This document shows, one piece after another, positions 12,060-23,198 of a stretch of DNA of 64,000 nt (positions are counted from its first letter, which is position 1; each line of letters begins with the position of its first letter). This DNA is from Pteria penguin (Eukaryota > Mollusca > Bivalvia > Pterioida > Pteriidae): assembly GCA_035048485.1 (NCBI GenBank), contig CM068592.1:35038001-35102000 (forward strand). Reading direction: 5' to 3'. The notes beneath the pieces were generated by a model, which saw only the letters and a list, made by a program, of their open reading frames with translations, made no database searches and was not told the origin of the DNA. Made by a program: the position numbers and the translations under genes.

Positions 12060-14180
12060 CATCTAATCCTAATACTCTTGATTATTCCGTCCTCCTGTTT
12101 ATGCAATAACTCTAAATTCATTTATCAGCCTGCAGGCCATATTATTACAGGTGATCTTAATTGTATTTCTGACAAAATTCTACGTTCGCTTTTTAATAAA
12201 GGGACAAAGTATAGATTACCTTCAAGGATAGATTTTACCAAATGTCGAGATATTGTTGAAGATGCACTAAACACTTATTGTAAATGATGACATAAAAAAG
12301 AAAGTGTAAAATACAGGCCATGGATGACTGGTAAAGTGAAATCTTAAAAATTATCGATAATAGCATCGATAATTTGACAAATAATCTCATTTCTTCACAC
12401 AGCCACATTATATGGCTGATTTACATAATACTTATCTCTTCGTACCTGCTGACAAACAGCTAATAATATTATCATTGTTTGAAAAATATACTACATTACA
12501 GTTCTTAAAACTGAATTGAACGCTAGTTCTACGTATGTTGAAACCCCATTGTTTAAGGATAAGATCCTATCTGACCATTGTAAAGCTATGTGTGACTTCA
12601 ATCTAAGCATTGATAAAAACGGTCATACAACAATGTATTGGCTTCCCTAATTACACATGTCACATAGATATCACGTATCAAATTCTAGTCCTTGCTCTAA
12701 AGCCGTGCTTTATAAACATATTACTTTCTCTCTTACTGCAGTTAATAGCCATGTTATCAAGTATTATAATGCTGCTTTTAGCAATAGTAACGTCAATTAC
12801 TTTTGGTCTATCAAACATTCTAACGAAGTCGTTGAAAAATTCTGTTTGAGACATTTTGAGGCTAATAACGTGTCTTATTTTGATTTTCGACATAATATAC
12901 CTCCCTACCTCATGAATTAATCAAAACCAAATTGTTGTCTCTCATATGCTAGTATTCCAAAACAGTCTAAATTATACATCTTTACTTCAGTTACATCTGG
13001 AATTTTTCTCAAACAAACAATATGATAATTATGAATATTGGATTTGTACTGAGTTGTGTAATGCCATCACATTTTTGACGGAGAATATTCATGTACAATT
13101 TAATGGCAAGACTTATCAACACATTATTTGGATTCTTTGATTGTATTCTAGTTATCGATAACGCAGAGGTTGAAAACTATATTACTGATATTTATCCACC
13201 TGAACTTCAATTAAACAAAGCCAGGAAGCACCTTTTTTGGACTTAAATATTAAAATCAGTGATAACAATTTTCATACAAACATATATGGCAAACGTGACA
13301 ACTTTGGAATCCCTATTGTAAATGTCCCTTATCTAGATGGAGATATCCAAAGAATTGCATCATATGGTATTTATATAAGTAAATTGGTTCAGTACGCTAG
13401 ATCCTGCACCAACGCTTAGGAATTTCACGCAAAAAAAAAATTCTCAGATTACTTCTTACTCAGAGTTGTAGATATCATAAACTTCGAAAAACTTCTGGTA
13501 AATTTTTAAGATCTAACTCAGACATTTTATCAATATTCGGAAATGTGACTTTTCAGCAATACGTATCCAGCGGAATTTCCCATCGCAATTTCTACCGTGA
13601 TCTAGTATACAAACAAATGAGGGACAAAGGCTCCGATAAGTTCTAAAATTATCAAACGCCTTCGACATCGACAGTATGACCCCGAGATCATTGTTAAGAC
13701 CATCGGTCTTGTATTGGGTCACTCTATAACACAGTGCAGACTTTTACATCAGAGTTGCACACTGACTAACAGGGCAGTGGGGACTATGACGGGCCTTGTC
13801 CAAACATTTTCAGAGGAGACAAGGTTCTGATCCTCCTCCCCTCTGACTGTTAGTCAGGACTCCTATTGATCAATAATCTGAGCTCGCTTACAGACAGGTA
13901 GAGCACCATTTACTTATGTTGATGTCGCCGTACATATTTTTGATAGCAGCATATTTTTTTTTAATGTGTGCCCTTTGATTGTGCTCCTTTTGCGGTGAGT
14001 GGGAAGATGGGCGCCCTTAACCACACCGATTGAGTGATGTTTCTATTTTAACTGACCGTCTTAAGTCGTAACCGCAGCACGATCGGCTATTAGTGTATTT
14101 TACTATTATCATGTTTTGTGTGCATCTCCTTGGTGATTTGCGTCATACAGCTTTTTCAGATGTCTTCTGTTTTCTCTTCT
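12060..14180 (+). mobile_element. PLE-B copy, longest but heavily decayed
   Basis: Plus-strand order: an N-terminal region (12078-12287, ending EDALNTYCK), a linker with a TELN block near 12510, a fingers region (12610-12920, with YFWSIK and a decayed FDF..TLYT motif A), a decayed GIPMGTNC region near 13080-13135, the post-catalytic NVPYLDGDI block at 13300-13345, and the C-terminal region to about 13790. The non-coding tail runs from there to about 14180. Many stops and frameshifts make it non-functional. It is the only copy here that reaches so far 5', so it is useful for reconstructing domain order. Confidence 0.75.
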
Positions 14181-14402
14181 ACGGTGATGCTCATGGGCGA
14201 GTAATTGGAATTCTAACGATATTTGAAGAACACAGTTAAACCGTATGTGACCAAACATGTGAGTCATAAATCAATTAACGGACAGAGATATGTATGAGGG
14301 AGATACTCTCAGGTTTTAAAGTTATTTACAAAATTTCATGACTGAAAATTTTAAGTATAGCGTAAGAATTGACAACGGTTAATATGAAATACTTAGGGTA
14401 AA

Positions 14403-15320
14403 ATGATATTCAATGCATACTTCAAAACCCTTCCAAGCTGGCGGAATAGCGACTATTCACTACGATCGGTGAATGAAATGAACACCTCACTCTATGACAA
14501 ACGTGGCGTTTTCAATTTCGCTATCACAAACTTTCCTTTCATATGTAATAACATTCCTTCATCGCCCACATACAGCGTATTCATATCTCAGTTAATACGT
14601 TATTCCAGAGCATGTTCAAATTACAATTACGTATAGGAGAATGTCCGAGTATCGCTCCATTCCTTAAAAATAATGGAGACGAGACCAGTTTTTAAGAAAT
14701 GGAGCGATACGAGGATATTCTCCGACTTAAAATCCACCCATTCAGTACATCGATGCGTTACCTATGACATAGTGATTTGTTCTCATGCTAACTCAGGTTG
14801 AAGTAATGGACAGGTCATTTGATGTGACCATTCAAATGTTTAGTTTGAAGGCTGCTCCGTCTGCAGTAAGATGGAAATTTTCAGCGGCGACGAAGATGTG
14901 TTTCTAACACAAAATACATTTTGAAAGACGGTATCCGAGAGCGAATATGACAATGATCATATCATTCGGGATATTCTCGACCTTGAAACTATATATGATA
15001 GCGTGCGGCCGATATATGCTATATATACTAGAAGGTTACCTATTTTGACTTCTCCATATATAAATATATATGGAATTTACAAGATTTGACTCTTTCTACT
15101 GGGTGAATGTGACGGATGTTGCTAGAAAGCAGGAGATGCTCACTCTCCCCGGGCACCTGATCTCACTCCATCATAGGGGTTCACATATGCTCTTCAAGTA
15201 AATATTTTTCGTTATATTCCACTTGGTTTTCATTTTCACTGATTTTGTATGTCCTCTGGTTTCATGATTTTCGGACTTATGGTTTGGATTTATCCATCAT
15301 CTTTACATTTTGCCAGTAAT
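14403..15320 (+). mobile_element. PLE-A copy, interrupted by a hairpin element
   Basis: 14470-14630 matches the PLE-A RT C-terminal region (YDKRG..NFAITNFPFI, then YSVFISQLIRYSRACSNY). It breaks at about 14630, where an 88-bp hairpin starts. PLE-A sequence resumes near 14950, and the full tail (from TACTAGAAGGTTACC to TTATCCATCATC) runs to about 15320. The bases between the hairpin and 14950 are not PLE-A. Confidence 0.75.
14636..14723. repeat. 88-bp hairpin (MITE-like)
   Basis: Inverted arms of about 35 bp with few mismatches (GGAGAATGTCCGAGTATCGC against its near-complement at the other end), enclosing a short loop. It lies inside a PLE-A copy. Confidence 0.8.
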
Positions 15321-15329
15321 AAATGAAAA

Positions 15330-16300
15330 ATGCCATGGTGATACTCATAACAACGTACACTGAGAGGGTAAATAGAATCATGAAAAGCAAGTATAAGGCC
15401 TTGTACTATAGATTTGTAATTATCTCCAGCTAACTATACTTCTCACATCAGCCATAATTGCCGAGAGCAAGGGCAACACCATATGCTCCTCTGTTAGCTA
15501 CACTAACCATTTCAGCCATAAATACTCAAAGCAAGGGTGAGACCATACTCCGGGTTTGTCATCAAGTCCTGTTAACTACAGTAACCACGTCAGTCAGGAA
15601 TATCCAAAAGCAAGGGTGAGACCCTATACTTTCGATCTATAAATATTCTCTTGTTAACTACACTAACCACGTCAGTAACGGATGCCCAAAACAGATGACA
15701 TAGAAATAGCTCAACACTGCATACAAGAAATAAATTGTGGTCCCACAATATACAGACAATGTCACAACCACACACCATTTTAATTTGACAATATGTACGT
15801 CAAACCCTCCGCGGGCAACATGTTGACATGCTCAATTACATTTAAATTTTCCAAACAAGTCAATGTATATTTTTGTACTGATTTTATTAAGTCTATTTTT
15901 CATCATCTGTAAGATGTGTTGTATATTTGATGATATTTGATATTATGTCGTAACTCGCTTAATTCAAAATTTTCCCTAAGGTGCAAAAAATAACCCATCG
16001 TATGGCATCCTTTTGAGCATTAACTGCGCTACGTTCCTCGTGGACGAAGCTGAATTATCACGGTGTATATTTGGTTTAACTTAAATAAATAATTCTACAT
16101 CTATGTATTACCATCCTCCTCCTCCTTTCTGATAAACTGCTCAGTCAAAGATATATAAGTGACAGACTAGCAATGTCACCGAAAAGGTAGTAGTCGATAC
16201 AATATGACATCTCGATATACATATTGTTGAATGATATCCTGAGTTGAGACCTATGTCAACAATGTCTTAACACCCAATTTGACACGTATACTTGATATTT
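15330..16300. other. No gene recognised; degenerate short tandem repeat
   Basis: 15430-15690 holds about four loose copies of a 70-80 bp unit marked by GTTAACTAC and CAAGGGTGAGACC blocks. No coding character seen. Confidence 0.45.
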
Positions 16301-16319
16301 TCTCAATTCGATAAATTCT

Positions 16320-16450
16320 ACTGAACCTAAGTGACGGATGGCAAGGAGGATATGCTTACTCTCGCTGGGAATTTAAACTCAATTTCTTGATTTTAACATA
16401 TGCTCTTCAGTAGATGATTTTCGATTTGATTTTGACTTTCCATCTTGTAT
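16320..16450 (+). repeat. Diverged PLE-A tail fragment
   Basis: GTGACGGATG..AGGAGGATATGCTTACTCTC, followed by an ACATATGCTCTTCAGTAGA block as in intact PLE-A tails. Confidence 0.55.
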
Positions 16451-16483
16451 CATGAGTTTTCAACTTAATTGATTGATTAAATG

Positions 16484-16707
16484 ATTATTATTATACGTCA
16501 TTCCACGGTTATTTCACATATATGGTGACGGTGATCTGCCTGATGCATTGCATAGAAACTTCTACCTTTGCAATGGACCCACCCGAAGCTGCGAGGGATC
16601 TTTTACGTGCCACCCTGCCGTGACACGACACCTCGGTTTTTGTTGTCTCATCCGAAAGACCGGTGCGCCCAGGGTGGGAAACGAACCCGGGACCTCTAGG
16701 TCTCCTA
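16484..16707 (-). mobile_element. Deu-type SINE, 5'-truncated
   Basis: Read on the minus strand: the end of a tRNA-like head (B box GGGTTCGTTTCC), then a body with TCGGATGAGACA, AAACCGAGGT, CACGTAAAAGATCC and TTCGGGTGG blocks shared with the SINE at 51556-51813. These blocks resemble the central domain of DeuSINEs (AmnSINE/BivaD type). The A box is lost at the junction with the PLE-B fragment at 16708. Confidence 0.75.
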
Positions 16708-17335
16708 AATAGACAATATGATATTGAGATCATCAAAAAGATTATAGGTCTTGTATTTGGCCCCTCTACAGCCTTATGCAGACTTTTACTTGAACGTTGC
16801 ACGTTGACTAACAGGGCGGTGGGGACTATATGACGGGCCTTGTCCAAACCTCTTTCAGAGGAGACATGGTCCTGAACCTCGTCCCCTCTGACTGTTAGTC
16901 GGGACTCCTACAGATCTAGGGTCTTAGCTCGCTTTCAGACTGGCAGAGCACTGTTTATCATGTTGATGTCGCATATATTTTTATACCATTATGTGTTTTA
17001 CAATACCTTACGTGTTTATATTTTTATGACCTCTCAATATGCCATACCTGTTGACCCTTGTTCTTTACATGGAGGATTATTTATAAATTTTTAAATGTAC
17101 GTCTTTTGATTGTTCTGCTGTTACGGTGAGTGGGAAGGTGGGCCCGTAAACCGGTTAACCACACCATTTGTTTGGCTTTTGTCAAATTAAATGACCGTCC
17201 TAAGTCGGTATCGTAATTGCACTACAATCAAATATTTTTGTAATGTGTTAAATGTTCTATTATATTATTCGAAGTTTGACTGTATATCTATGAGGTGACT
17301 AAGACGGTGAGTCGGACAAGATGGTCCGGCTATGA
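16708..17335 (+). mobile_element. PLE-B 3' end with variant tail
   Basis: Plus strand: the last coding part (IIKKIIGLVFGPSTALCRLL-like), the conserved block TCAGAGGAGACATGG, and the tail to about 17270. It then continues into about 60 bp (ending GACAAGATGGTCCGGCTATG) absent from most tails but shared with the copy at 37312-37680. Confidence 0.8.
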
Positions 17336-17394
17336 TCGGCTATGATCGGACTGAGACTAAGATCAGACGGTTCTTTTAAAGATATATATTCACA

Positions 17395-17735
17395 TGATAA
17401 AATAACGTTATCGGAGCCTTTTACTTTCCTTAGTTTATATACGAGATCACCGTAAAAATTAGGATGGGAAATTCCATTGGATACATACTGTTGAAAAGAA
17501 ATATTTCCAAATTTAGATAGAAGTTCTGAGTAAGATCTGAAGAATTTGCCGAATGTTTTTCTTAGCTTGTGATATCTGATATCTGAGTTAAAAGTTTAGT
17601 AGTAATTTGTAAATTTCGTTTATGAAAGTCCAAAACATCGGTGCAGCCTCTGACAGATCGAACTAATTGAGATATATAGATACCATATGATGGGAGTCGA
17701 GGGACATCGCCATCCAAGTAAGGGAAAAATTATAT
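17395..17735 (-). mobile_element. PLE-B RT C-terminal fragment, inverted relative to its neighbour
   Basis: Minus strand encodes the DGDVPRLPSYGIYISQLVRS region and the RT C-terminus, as at 105-600. It faces the plus-strand fragment ending near 17335, so the two PLE-B pieces point tail-to-tail. It ends at the PLE-C junction near 17735. Confidence 0.75.
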
Positions 17736-18120
17736 TGGCCAATCCGGTAAACTCAACGCCAGAGTGAGGGTACATAAGCAGCAAATAAAGGACCCGAGCG
17801 TTAGAAACACCCCGTGTTGCGAACATTTTGCGAACTGTGGAAAGGGAAAGTTCAAAATTTCCCCTTTCTTTAAAATGTGGAACGACAACGATGATTCAAG
17901 AAGAGCTAAGGAGGACTACTTTATAAAATTGTACAATCCTAAACTCAATAGGAAATAATCGCTTTATTATTATTTTGATTCTGTAAATTATAACTGCTAC
18001 CACCCGACGTCTTTATGACGTCACTAAACAATGCTAAATTGTTAACATTATCATAACAACAATTTCCGTCTGATGAACCGTTAAGGTGCTAACGGAATTA
18101 AACAATGGATACTGTGATAT
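17736..18120 (+). pseudogene. PLE-C GIY-YIG endonuclease C-terminus and 3' region
   Basis: The frame from about 17737 to the stop at 17958 reads YIGQSGKLNARVRVHKQQ, then PCCEHFANCGKG, and ends IKLYNPKLNRK. This is the second half of a GIY-YIG nuclease in the form found at the C-terminus of Penelope-like polyproteins of the Penelope/Poseidon type: the YIG turn, the basic Arg, and a Cys/His cluster. The first GIY strand and the RT are missing. The 3' non-coding part follows, with a CTGATGA box and a TAACGGAA block at 18071-18103. Confidence 0.7.
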
Positions 18121-18176
18121 TCTGACATTTTATTTTATTATTATTTATCGCTGTACCAAGATCACCAGTACTTGAG

Positions 18177-18185
<9 letters not shown>

Positions 18186-18250
<65 letters not shown>
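18186..18250. repeat. (GT)n microsatellite
   Basis: Uninterrupted dinucleotide array of about 32 units. Confidence 0.97.
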
Positions 18251-18255
<5 letters not shown>

Positions 18256-18320
18256 CAACATACATACTTTCACATTCCATATTTCTATTTAAATGTAAAG
18301 TGTTAGTCCTTTTTCCGCAG

Positions 18321-18488
18321 ATATTATCAAAATTATTCCCGGTTGCATTGGTACTACAGTTGGTATCGTCATAATTGGAGTAATATACCACTTTATCAAA
18401 AGTAAGAGTGGAGAAGATCAAGGGACACAAAATGCTTTCCATTGTTGTAGCAACTGGTATATAAATTGCCATTGTTGGGAATCTTCAG
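18321..18488 (+). CDS. Transmembrane exon of an unknown receptor-like gene
   Basis: Preceded by a good acceptor (TTTTTCCGCAG) and followed by GT. Its 168 nt are open in phase 1 on both sides. It encodes a Gly-rich hydrophobic helix (PGCIGTTVGIVIIGVIYHFI), then a charged, Cys-rich juxtamembrane segment. The layout, length and phase match the exon at 34169-34330 of the NADAR gene, which suggests a paralogous gene or pseudogene. No extracellular exons were found upstream; the PLE fragments at 16.7-18.1 kb separate it from anything older. Candidate terminal exons follow in the duplicated block at 18650-19545. Confidence 0.55.
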
Positions 18489-18649
18489 GTATTGCAAATA
18501 ATTCTTATAGCTCGCATGAAATAGATTTGCCGTAAACATCATTTTAAGACAACGTTTATTGTTTATACTTTAGACGGTATGTATCTTGAAGATGAGTTTC
18601 CGCAGTATACACTATAAGATCAGTAACAAGGATTAAATTATATACTAGA

Positions 18650-19545
18650 GTCTAAATATAGTAAACATCATTTCCAGGCAATGTTTATTGTTCATACTTT
18701 AAACGGTATGTGTCTTCATTCATTTAGCAACATCGGTTCAAGAAGGCAGATATGAGTAAACAAAGAGTACAAGTAAGTGTTTATGATTTCAATATAACGG
18801 TCATCACTCAATGAATGATGGGAAAAATGCTTTTGAACTGAATATTCGTGGTGAAAGTGTTTTCATTTTAAATATACAATCCATTTTCAATGTAAATCTG
18901 GGCAAAGTAGCGAGTACTAGTAAGACGTTTTTACGAAGTCCATCTGTCGGCAGCGGCTATGCGTGACATGATGCTACTTTTCAGATATTTACAAATGGTA
19001 AAATCGCGATGTATTATGCATGCAAACTTCCTTAGAATAACAAAGGCTACATCGTTGATCGTTAAGTGACAAACCGTAAACGATTTCATTCTTTTCCCAT
19101 TTTACTTTTAATAGCAAAAATAAAAAAAAAACGTAAAAAGATCAGTAACAAGATTTAAATTATATCCTATGGTCTTAATATAGTAAACATCATTTCAAGG
19201 CAATGTTTATTGTTCATGCATTAAACGATATGTATTTTTATTCATTTAGGAATATCGGTTCAAGAAGGCAGAAACGAGAAAAGAAAAAGTTTAAGTGAGT
19301 GTTCATGATTTCGATATAACTGTAATCATACAATGAATAATAAAAGAAAAATGCTTTTGAACTGAATATTCGTGGTGTTAAATGTTAAATCCATTTGCAA
19401 TGTAAAACTGGGCAACTTAACAAGTATTAATAAGACATTTTTACGAAGTCTAGCTGCCGACAGAGTTTCTGGTGGCTTAATGCTACTTTTCAAATATTTA
19501 CAAATAGTAAAATGGAAATGTATTATGCATGGAAACATTCCTTAA
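18650..19545 (+). repeat. Tandem duplication of about 520 bp carrying a mini-exon
   Basis: 18650-19010 and 19178-19545 align along most of their length (shared blocks TTTATTGTTCAT, TCGGTTCAAGAAGGCAGA, CTTTTGAACTGAATATTCGT). A third partial copy of the left edge lies at 18530-18590. Each copy has TTCATTTAG followed by a short open segment. In phase 1 the first reads ATSVQEGRYE then stop; the second reads GISVQEGRNEKRKS and ends a few codons later. They could be alternative terminal exons of the 18.3-kb gene. Confidence 0.7.
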
Positions 19546-19975
19546 AATGTCAGATGTCTTCAGTTTTCTCTTTTATAATGACAATGATTTTATCGTTGCT
19601 CATCAAGTGACGAACCTGCACGATTTCACTCCTTCTCCCACTGTGCTTTTAACACGAAAAATAAAAAACAAAAACGTACAAATGATGAGTTCTGAGGATA
19701 GACAATATATTTAAGATCAGCAACAAGGATTCAATTATATTCTAGATTCTAAATAAAATAGCATATAGAGCACCATATGGGCATCTCAAAACCTTAAGTC
19801 TCTTCAGTACTGCTGAAGGGCAAATTTGTGGAAATAAATCCATGGACGTTTAGATATTTAAAGAGCAAACTATTCACAAATTGAAAGTACATATTTTGGG
19901 TTGATAGAGAAGAAGCATTTCCTCTTCAGTCCCATAACGTATTTATACTAAACTATTATACATGTATAATAGCTT
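19545..19975. other. No gene recognised; repeat fragments
   Basis: 19545-19580 resembles a PLE-B-like tail end (CAGATGTCTTCAGTTTTCTC). 19760-19810 is a diverged copy of the about 80-bp repeat (GAGCACCATATGGGCAT, then AAGTCTCTTCAGT). Confidence 0.45.
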
Positions 19976-20077
19976 GAATTACCAGAAAAGAAGGTTACCT
20001 GTGTATCGACAGATACTCAAACAGACCAGATTGACACAAATAGCACAAGTAATAAACCCCTCACTCGTCCGGTCAAA

Positions 20078-20824
20078 ATGAAGATAGCCAAACACCAAAA
20101 TATAAAGACATCAGGGTCACCAACTCAAGCAGTCCGGTCCAATATAAAGGTCCCTAAACCCTCTCAAGATGAGCACGATCAGTGGTCAAATGTATCTCAA
20201 GCTGCAACTATCATCATCGGTAGCTCAATAATCCAGAGGATACGGCGACGTAGGTTAAAACGCAACGTCAGTGTACCTACGATGCCGGTTGCAGAGGTCT
20301 CAACAATACGGCAGGTAATTGCTACAATGAATCTGACCGGAGTAAGCCAAATTATCGTACAAACCGGTGGAAATGATGTAAGCCGAGGAAGGGATATTGA
20401 GGCAATTGAAGAGGACTTGGCCGAAATTATAAATGATGTTCGACATAGGTCCCCAAAAACTACTGTATTCCTCAGTGAGGTAACCCCGAGATCAAATGTG
20501 GATGTGAGCACCGTAAACGCTATTATCAAATCTGTGTGCGATATGTATGATGCAAAGTTAATCAAATCTTCATTTGATATCAGCAAACTGAATGTACGTC
20601 AATTCTGGCGGGATGGTGTCCACCTGAGTGACACTGGAACAAGGGACTTACTTCATGCGTATGAACAGTATGTGCCCGTCCTCAAAAATGGTATTAATTT
20701 CAGTGGATGTGCTTATTGTGGGGAAGAAGGACACAACTACAAACGATGTCGTCATGGCGGAAAATTATCGTGTTACTCTTGTAATAGAAGTGGCCACAAA
20801 GCAAATTACTGTGACATGCACTAG
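20078..20824 (+). CDS. LINE ORF1: SGNH-esterase-like domain plus two CCHC zinc knuckles
   Basis: 248 codons from the first Met. The same frame stays open upstream to a TAG near 19971 (with VSTDTQTDQIDTN), so the true start may be further 5' or lost. Residues about 45-205 look like an SGNH/GDSL hydrolase fold: a block I variant IIIGSSIIQRI (GSS for the usual GDS), block III QTGGNDV, and block V DGVHLSDTG with the Asp-x-x-His pair. Residues about 211-245 hold two zinc knuckles, CAYCGEEGHNYKRC and CYSCNRSGHKANYC, both exact CX2CX4HX4C. Esterase plus zinc-knuckle ORF1 proteins are known in CR1/L2-group LINEs, where they are nucleic-acid-binding chaperones. The frame is intact although ORF2 downstream is broken. 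Confidence 0.8.
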   Translation: MKIAKHQNIKTSGSPTQAVRSNIKVPKPSQDEHDQWSNVSQAATIIIGSSIIQRIRRRRLKRNVSVPTMPVAEVSTIRQVIATMNLTGVSQIIVQTGGNDVSRGRDIEAIEEDLAEIINDVRHRSPKTTVFLSEVTPRSNVDVSTVNAIIKSVCDMYDAKLIKSSFDISKLNVRQFWRDGVHLSDTGTRDLLHAYEQYVPVLKNGINFSGCAYCGEEGHNYKRCRHGGKLSCYSCNRSGHKANYCDMH

Positions 20825-20849
20825 GAAGCAGGCTATGATAATGAAACCC

Positions 20850-22340
20850 CCATAACATCTTGTGTATCCGCCATATCATCAACAGTTTATGATGTTTTAC
20901 GATCCTTATGTACTGAATGTAACTATCCTCTTTGTACATGTCTATGTAATACACAATTGACCTCGGTTAATAATGCTAACATCTTTGTAGTAAACAACAA
21001 AAACAAGAAATGGCGAGAAATAGAAATATCATTAACAATTCCGGCATATCTTTTTGGTACTATTGAGAAATCAACCTTGCATAGTAAATCAAATAGATTT
21101 TGTGATTGTATAAGTTACTCTAAAACGCGTGAAAATATTGCACTTAAAAGTGATAATAGTAATTTTGGTCTTGTAAAGAGGGGATTGCGTTTGGGAAACT
21201 TGAATATTTGTCACATGCCTAATCTAGATGAGATCAAATTATTACTTAACTCTTATTGTTCTGTAAGTATCCTTGGTTTATGTGAAATATTTCTAAACGA
21301 CTCTATACATAAGGATTTATTAAACATTGACAGTTTCAATTTCGAAAGAAAGGATAGGGATGGTAGGTCAGGTGGAGGTATCTTGATATACATAGCGAAT
21401 ACTCTTGAAGAAGTGATTTAGAGTCTGAAAATATTGAAACAATATGGCTTGAAATTCAGATACCACACAGTAAACCTTTACTCCTCTGTTCAGCGTACAG
21501 ACCTCCTTCCGCTCCGACCTCCTGGGTAGAATCATTTATCACAGAGATAAACAAAGCTACATTCTGTAATAACAATGAAACGATACTGATGATCGACTTC
21601 AATATTGATTATAACAATGACCCCTTTCATACTGGTCAGCCGCTCTTGAACCATTTAATTTCTCACAGACGATTACAACCCCTACGCGTGTAACTGCTAA
21701 ATCTAGCACGCTAATTGATCATGTATACACCAATTGTCCTAACAATATACAAGAAATCAGTGTCCCGAGCATTGCATTATCCGATCATTATCCAGTATGT
21801 ACCACACGCAGTCTACCGAAATCAGACAAAATGAATACGCACTTGGAGATAACTTATCGCGACTTTAAAAAATTTAGTGAACGGGACTTCTTATATCAAT
21901 TAAATCAGTCACCATTAGATGAAATTCAGGAAATAAAAAAAGCTCTCGAAACATTTTATGAAATCCTAAATACAGTACTTAATAAACATGCAAAACTAAA
22001 AACAAAACGTGTTAAAACTCAAACAACACCTACGTGGATATCTCCTGAAATAAATAATGCTCGACATAAACGCGACTACTTCCATAAAATAAAAGACGAA
22101 GAAAACTATAAGAAATGGAGGAATACAGTGACAGAACTTATTCGGAAAGCTAAAGAGAGATACTATTGCCTGGCCGTACAAAATAAATATAACACAGGAG
22201 ACATATGGCGCAGTATTAAGCAATTAGTACCAAAAGGAACTCATTCTGTAGCTAACAAATAGCTGAGACTACATTTGAAATTGCTGAACTTTTTAATAAA
22301 TTTTACACGAAATCATCAGATAATTTCATTAAAGATGATA
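20850..22340 (+). pseudogene. LINE ORF2 N-terminal part: AP-endonuclease domain, frameshifted, RT lost
   Basis: 20957-21405 encodes the start of an exonuclease-endonuclease-phosphatase domain (LRLGNLNICH, then ILGLCEIFLND and RSGGGILIYI). A frameshift near 21405 moves the reading to SENIETIWLEIQ, then LLCSAYRPPSAP and IDFNIDYNNDP (GDFN-like). A second shift near 21635 restores TPTRVTAKSSTLIDHVYTN and the catalytic SDHYPV motif. 21831-22262 continues with the linker before the RT (TPTWISPEINNARHKRDYFH). Homology ends near 22340 before any RT motif. It follows ORF1 by about 30-130 bp in the same direction. It is a dead CR1-like LINE lacking its 3' half. Confidence 0.8.
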
Positions 22341-22494
22341 TACAGTCTTGGTGAATTACCAGAGCCGTTGACCTCGCCAGTACACTGAGGTAATATCGAA
22401 CACGTGGATTGGGGTTGCATTACATATGATCAAGTCACAACCACTAGAATTGTAGCTTGTTATTGATAAATATTGTACCACGTGTTGACACTGT

Positions 22495-22689
22495 TTACAT
22501 CCGCGCTGTAGCACCAAGTACGTTCTGCAGGTTCATCAGGTCTTCCAAGCATAATATTTTGTGATTTTTATCGTTGGAATCTATTACAAAAATTTTGCCG
22601 TCCCATACAAAAGCAGATTTTGCTCGACCCACCTTCACTAGTTTTCTGCAGTCAGTTGTTAATTTTGCCCTGGTTTTTGCGAGTTCTTG
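22495..22689 (-). pseudogene. L1-like LINE ORF1, C-terminal part
   Basis: The minus-strand frame reads FQELAKTRAKLTTDCRKLVK, then KSAFVWDGKIFV and NHKILCLEDL, then a stop. It is the C-terminal end of an L1-type ORF1 protein. It is the continuation of the frame at 23590-23270; a PLE-B piece sits between them. Confidence 0.7.
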
Positions 22690-23198
22690 AAAGAAAAAAG
22701 AGGAGTTACTGGCTCAGTTATGTGGCAGAAGTCACCATAGAGCTATACAATACATGAATATAAATAATATACTAGAACATATATCACATTACAAAAATAT
22801 TTGATTGTAGTGCAGTTACGATACCGACTTAGGACGGTCATTTAATTTGACAAAAGCCAAACAAATGGTGTGGTTAACCGGTTTACGGGCCCACCTTCCC
22901 ACTCACCATAACAGCAGAACAATCAAAGGACGTACATTTAAAAATTTATAAATAATCCTCCATGTAAAGAACAAGGGTCAACAGGTATCGCATATTGAGA
23001 GGTCATAAAAATATAAACACGTAAGGTATTGTAAAATACATAATGGTATAAAAATATATGCGACATCAACATGATAAACCGTGCTCTGCCAGTCTGAAAG
23101 CGAGCTAAGACCCTAGATCTGTAGGAGTCCCGACTAACAGTCAGAGGGGACGAGGTTCAGGACCATGTCTCCTCTGAAAGAGGTTTGGACAAGGCCCA
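22690..23198 (-). mobile_element. PLE-B 3' fragment inserted in an L1-like ORF1
   Basis: Near-complete match to the minus-strand PLE-B tail of 28926-29440, from the terminal T-rich end (left) to GGGCCTTGTCC (right). Both flanks belong to one L1-like ORF1, so this is a 5'-truncated insertion of about 509 bp in the same orientation as its host element. Confidence 0.85.

Noticed and set aside
20197..20586. 129-codon minus-strand frame opposite the LINE ORF1
   Set aside because: Shadow of ORF1 on the opposite strand; the plus-strand frame has SGNH and zinc-knuckle motifs.
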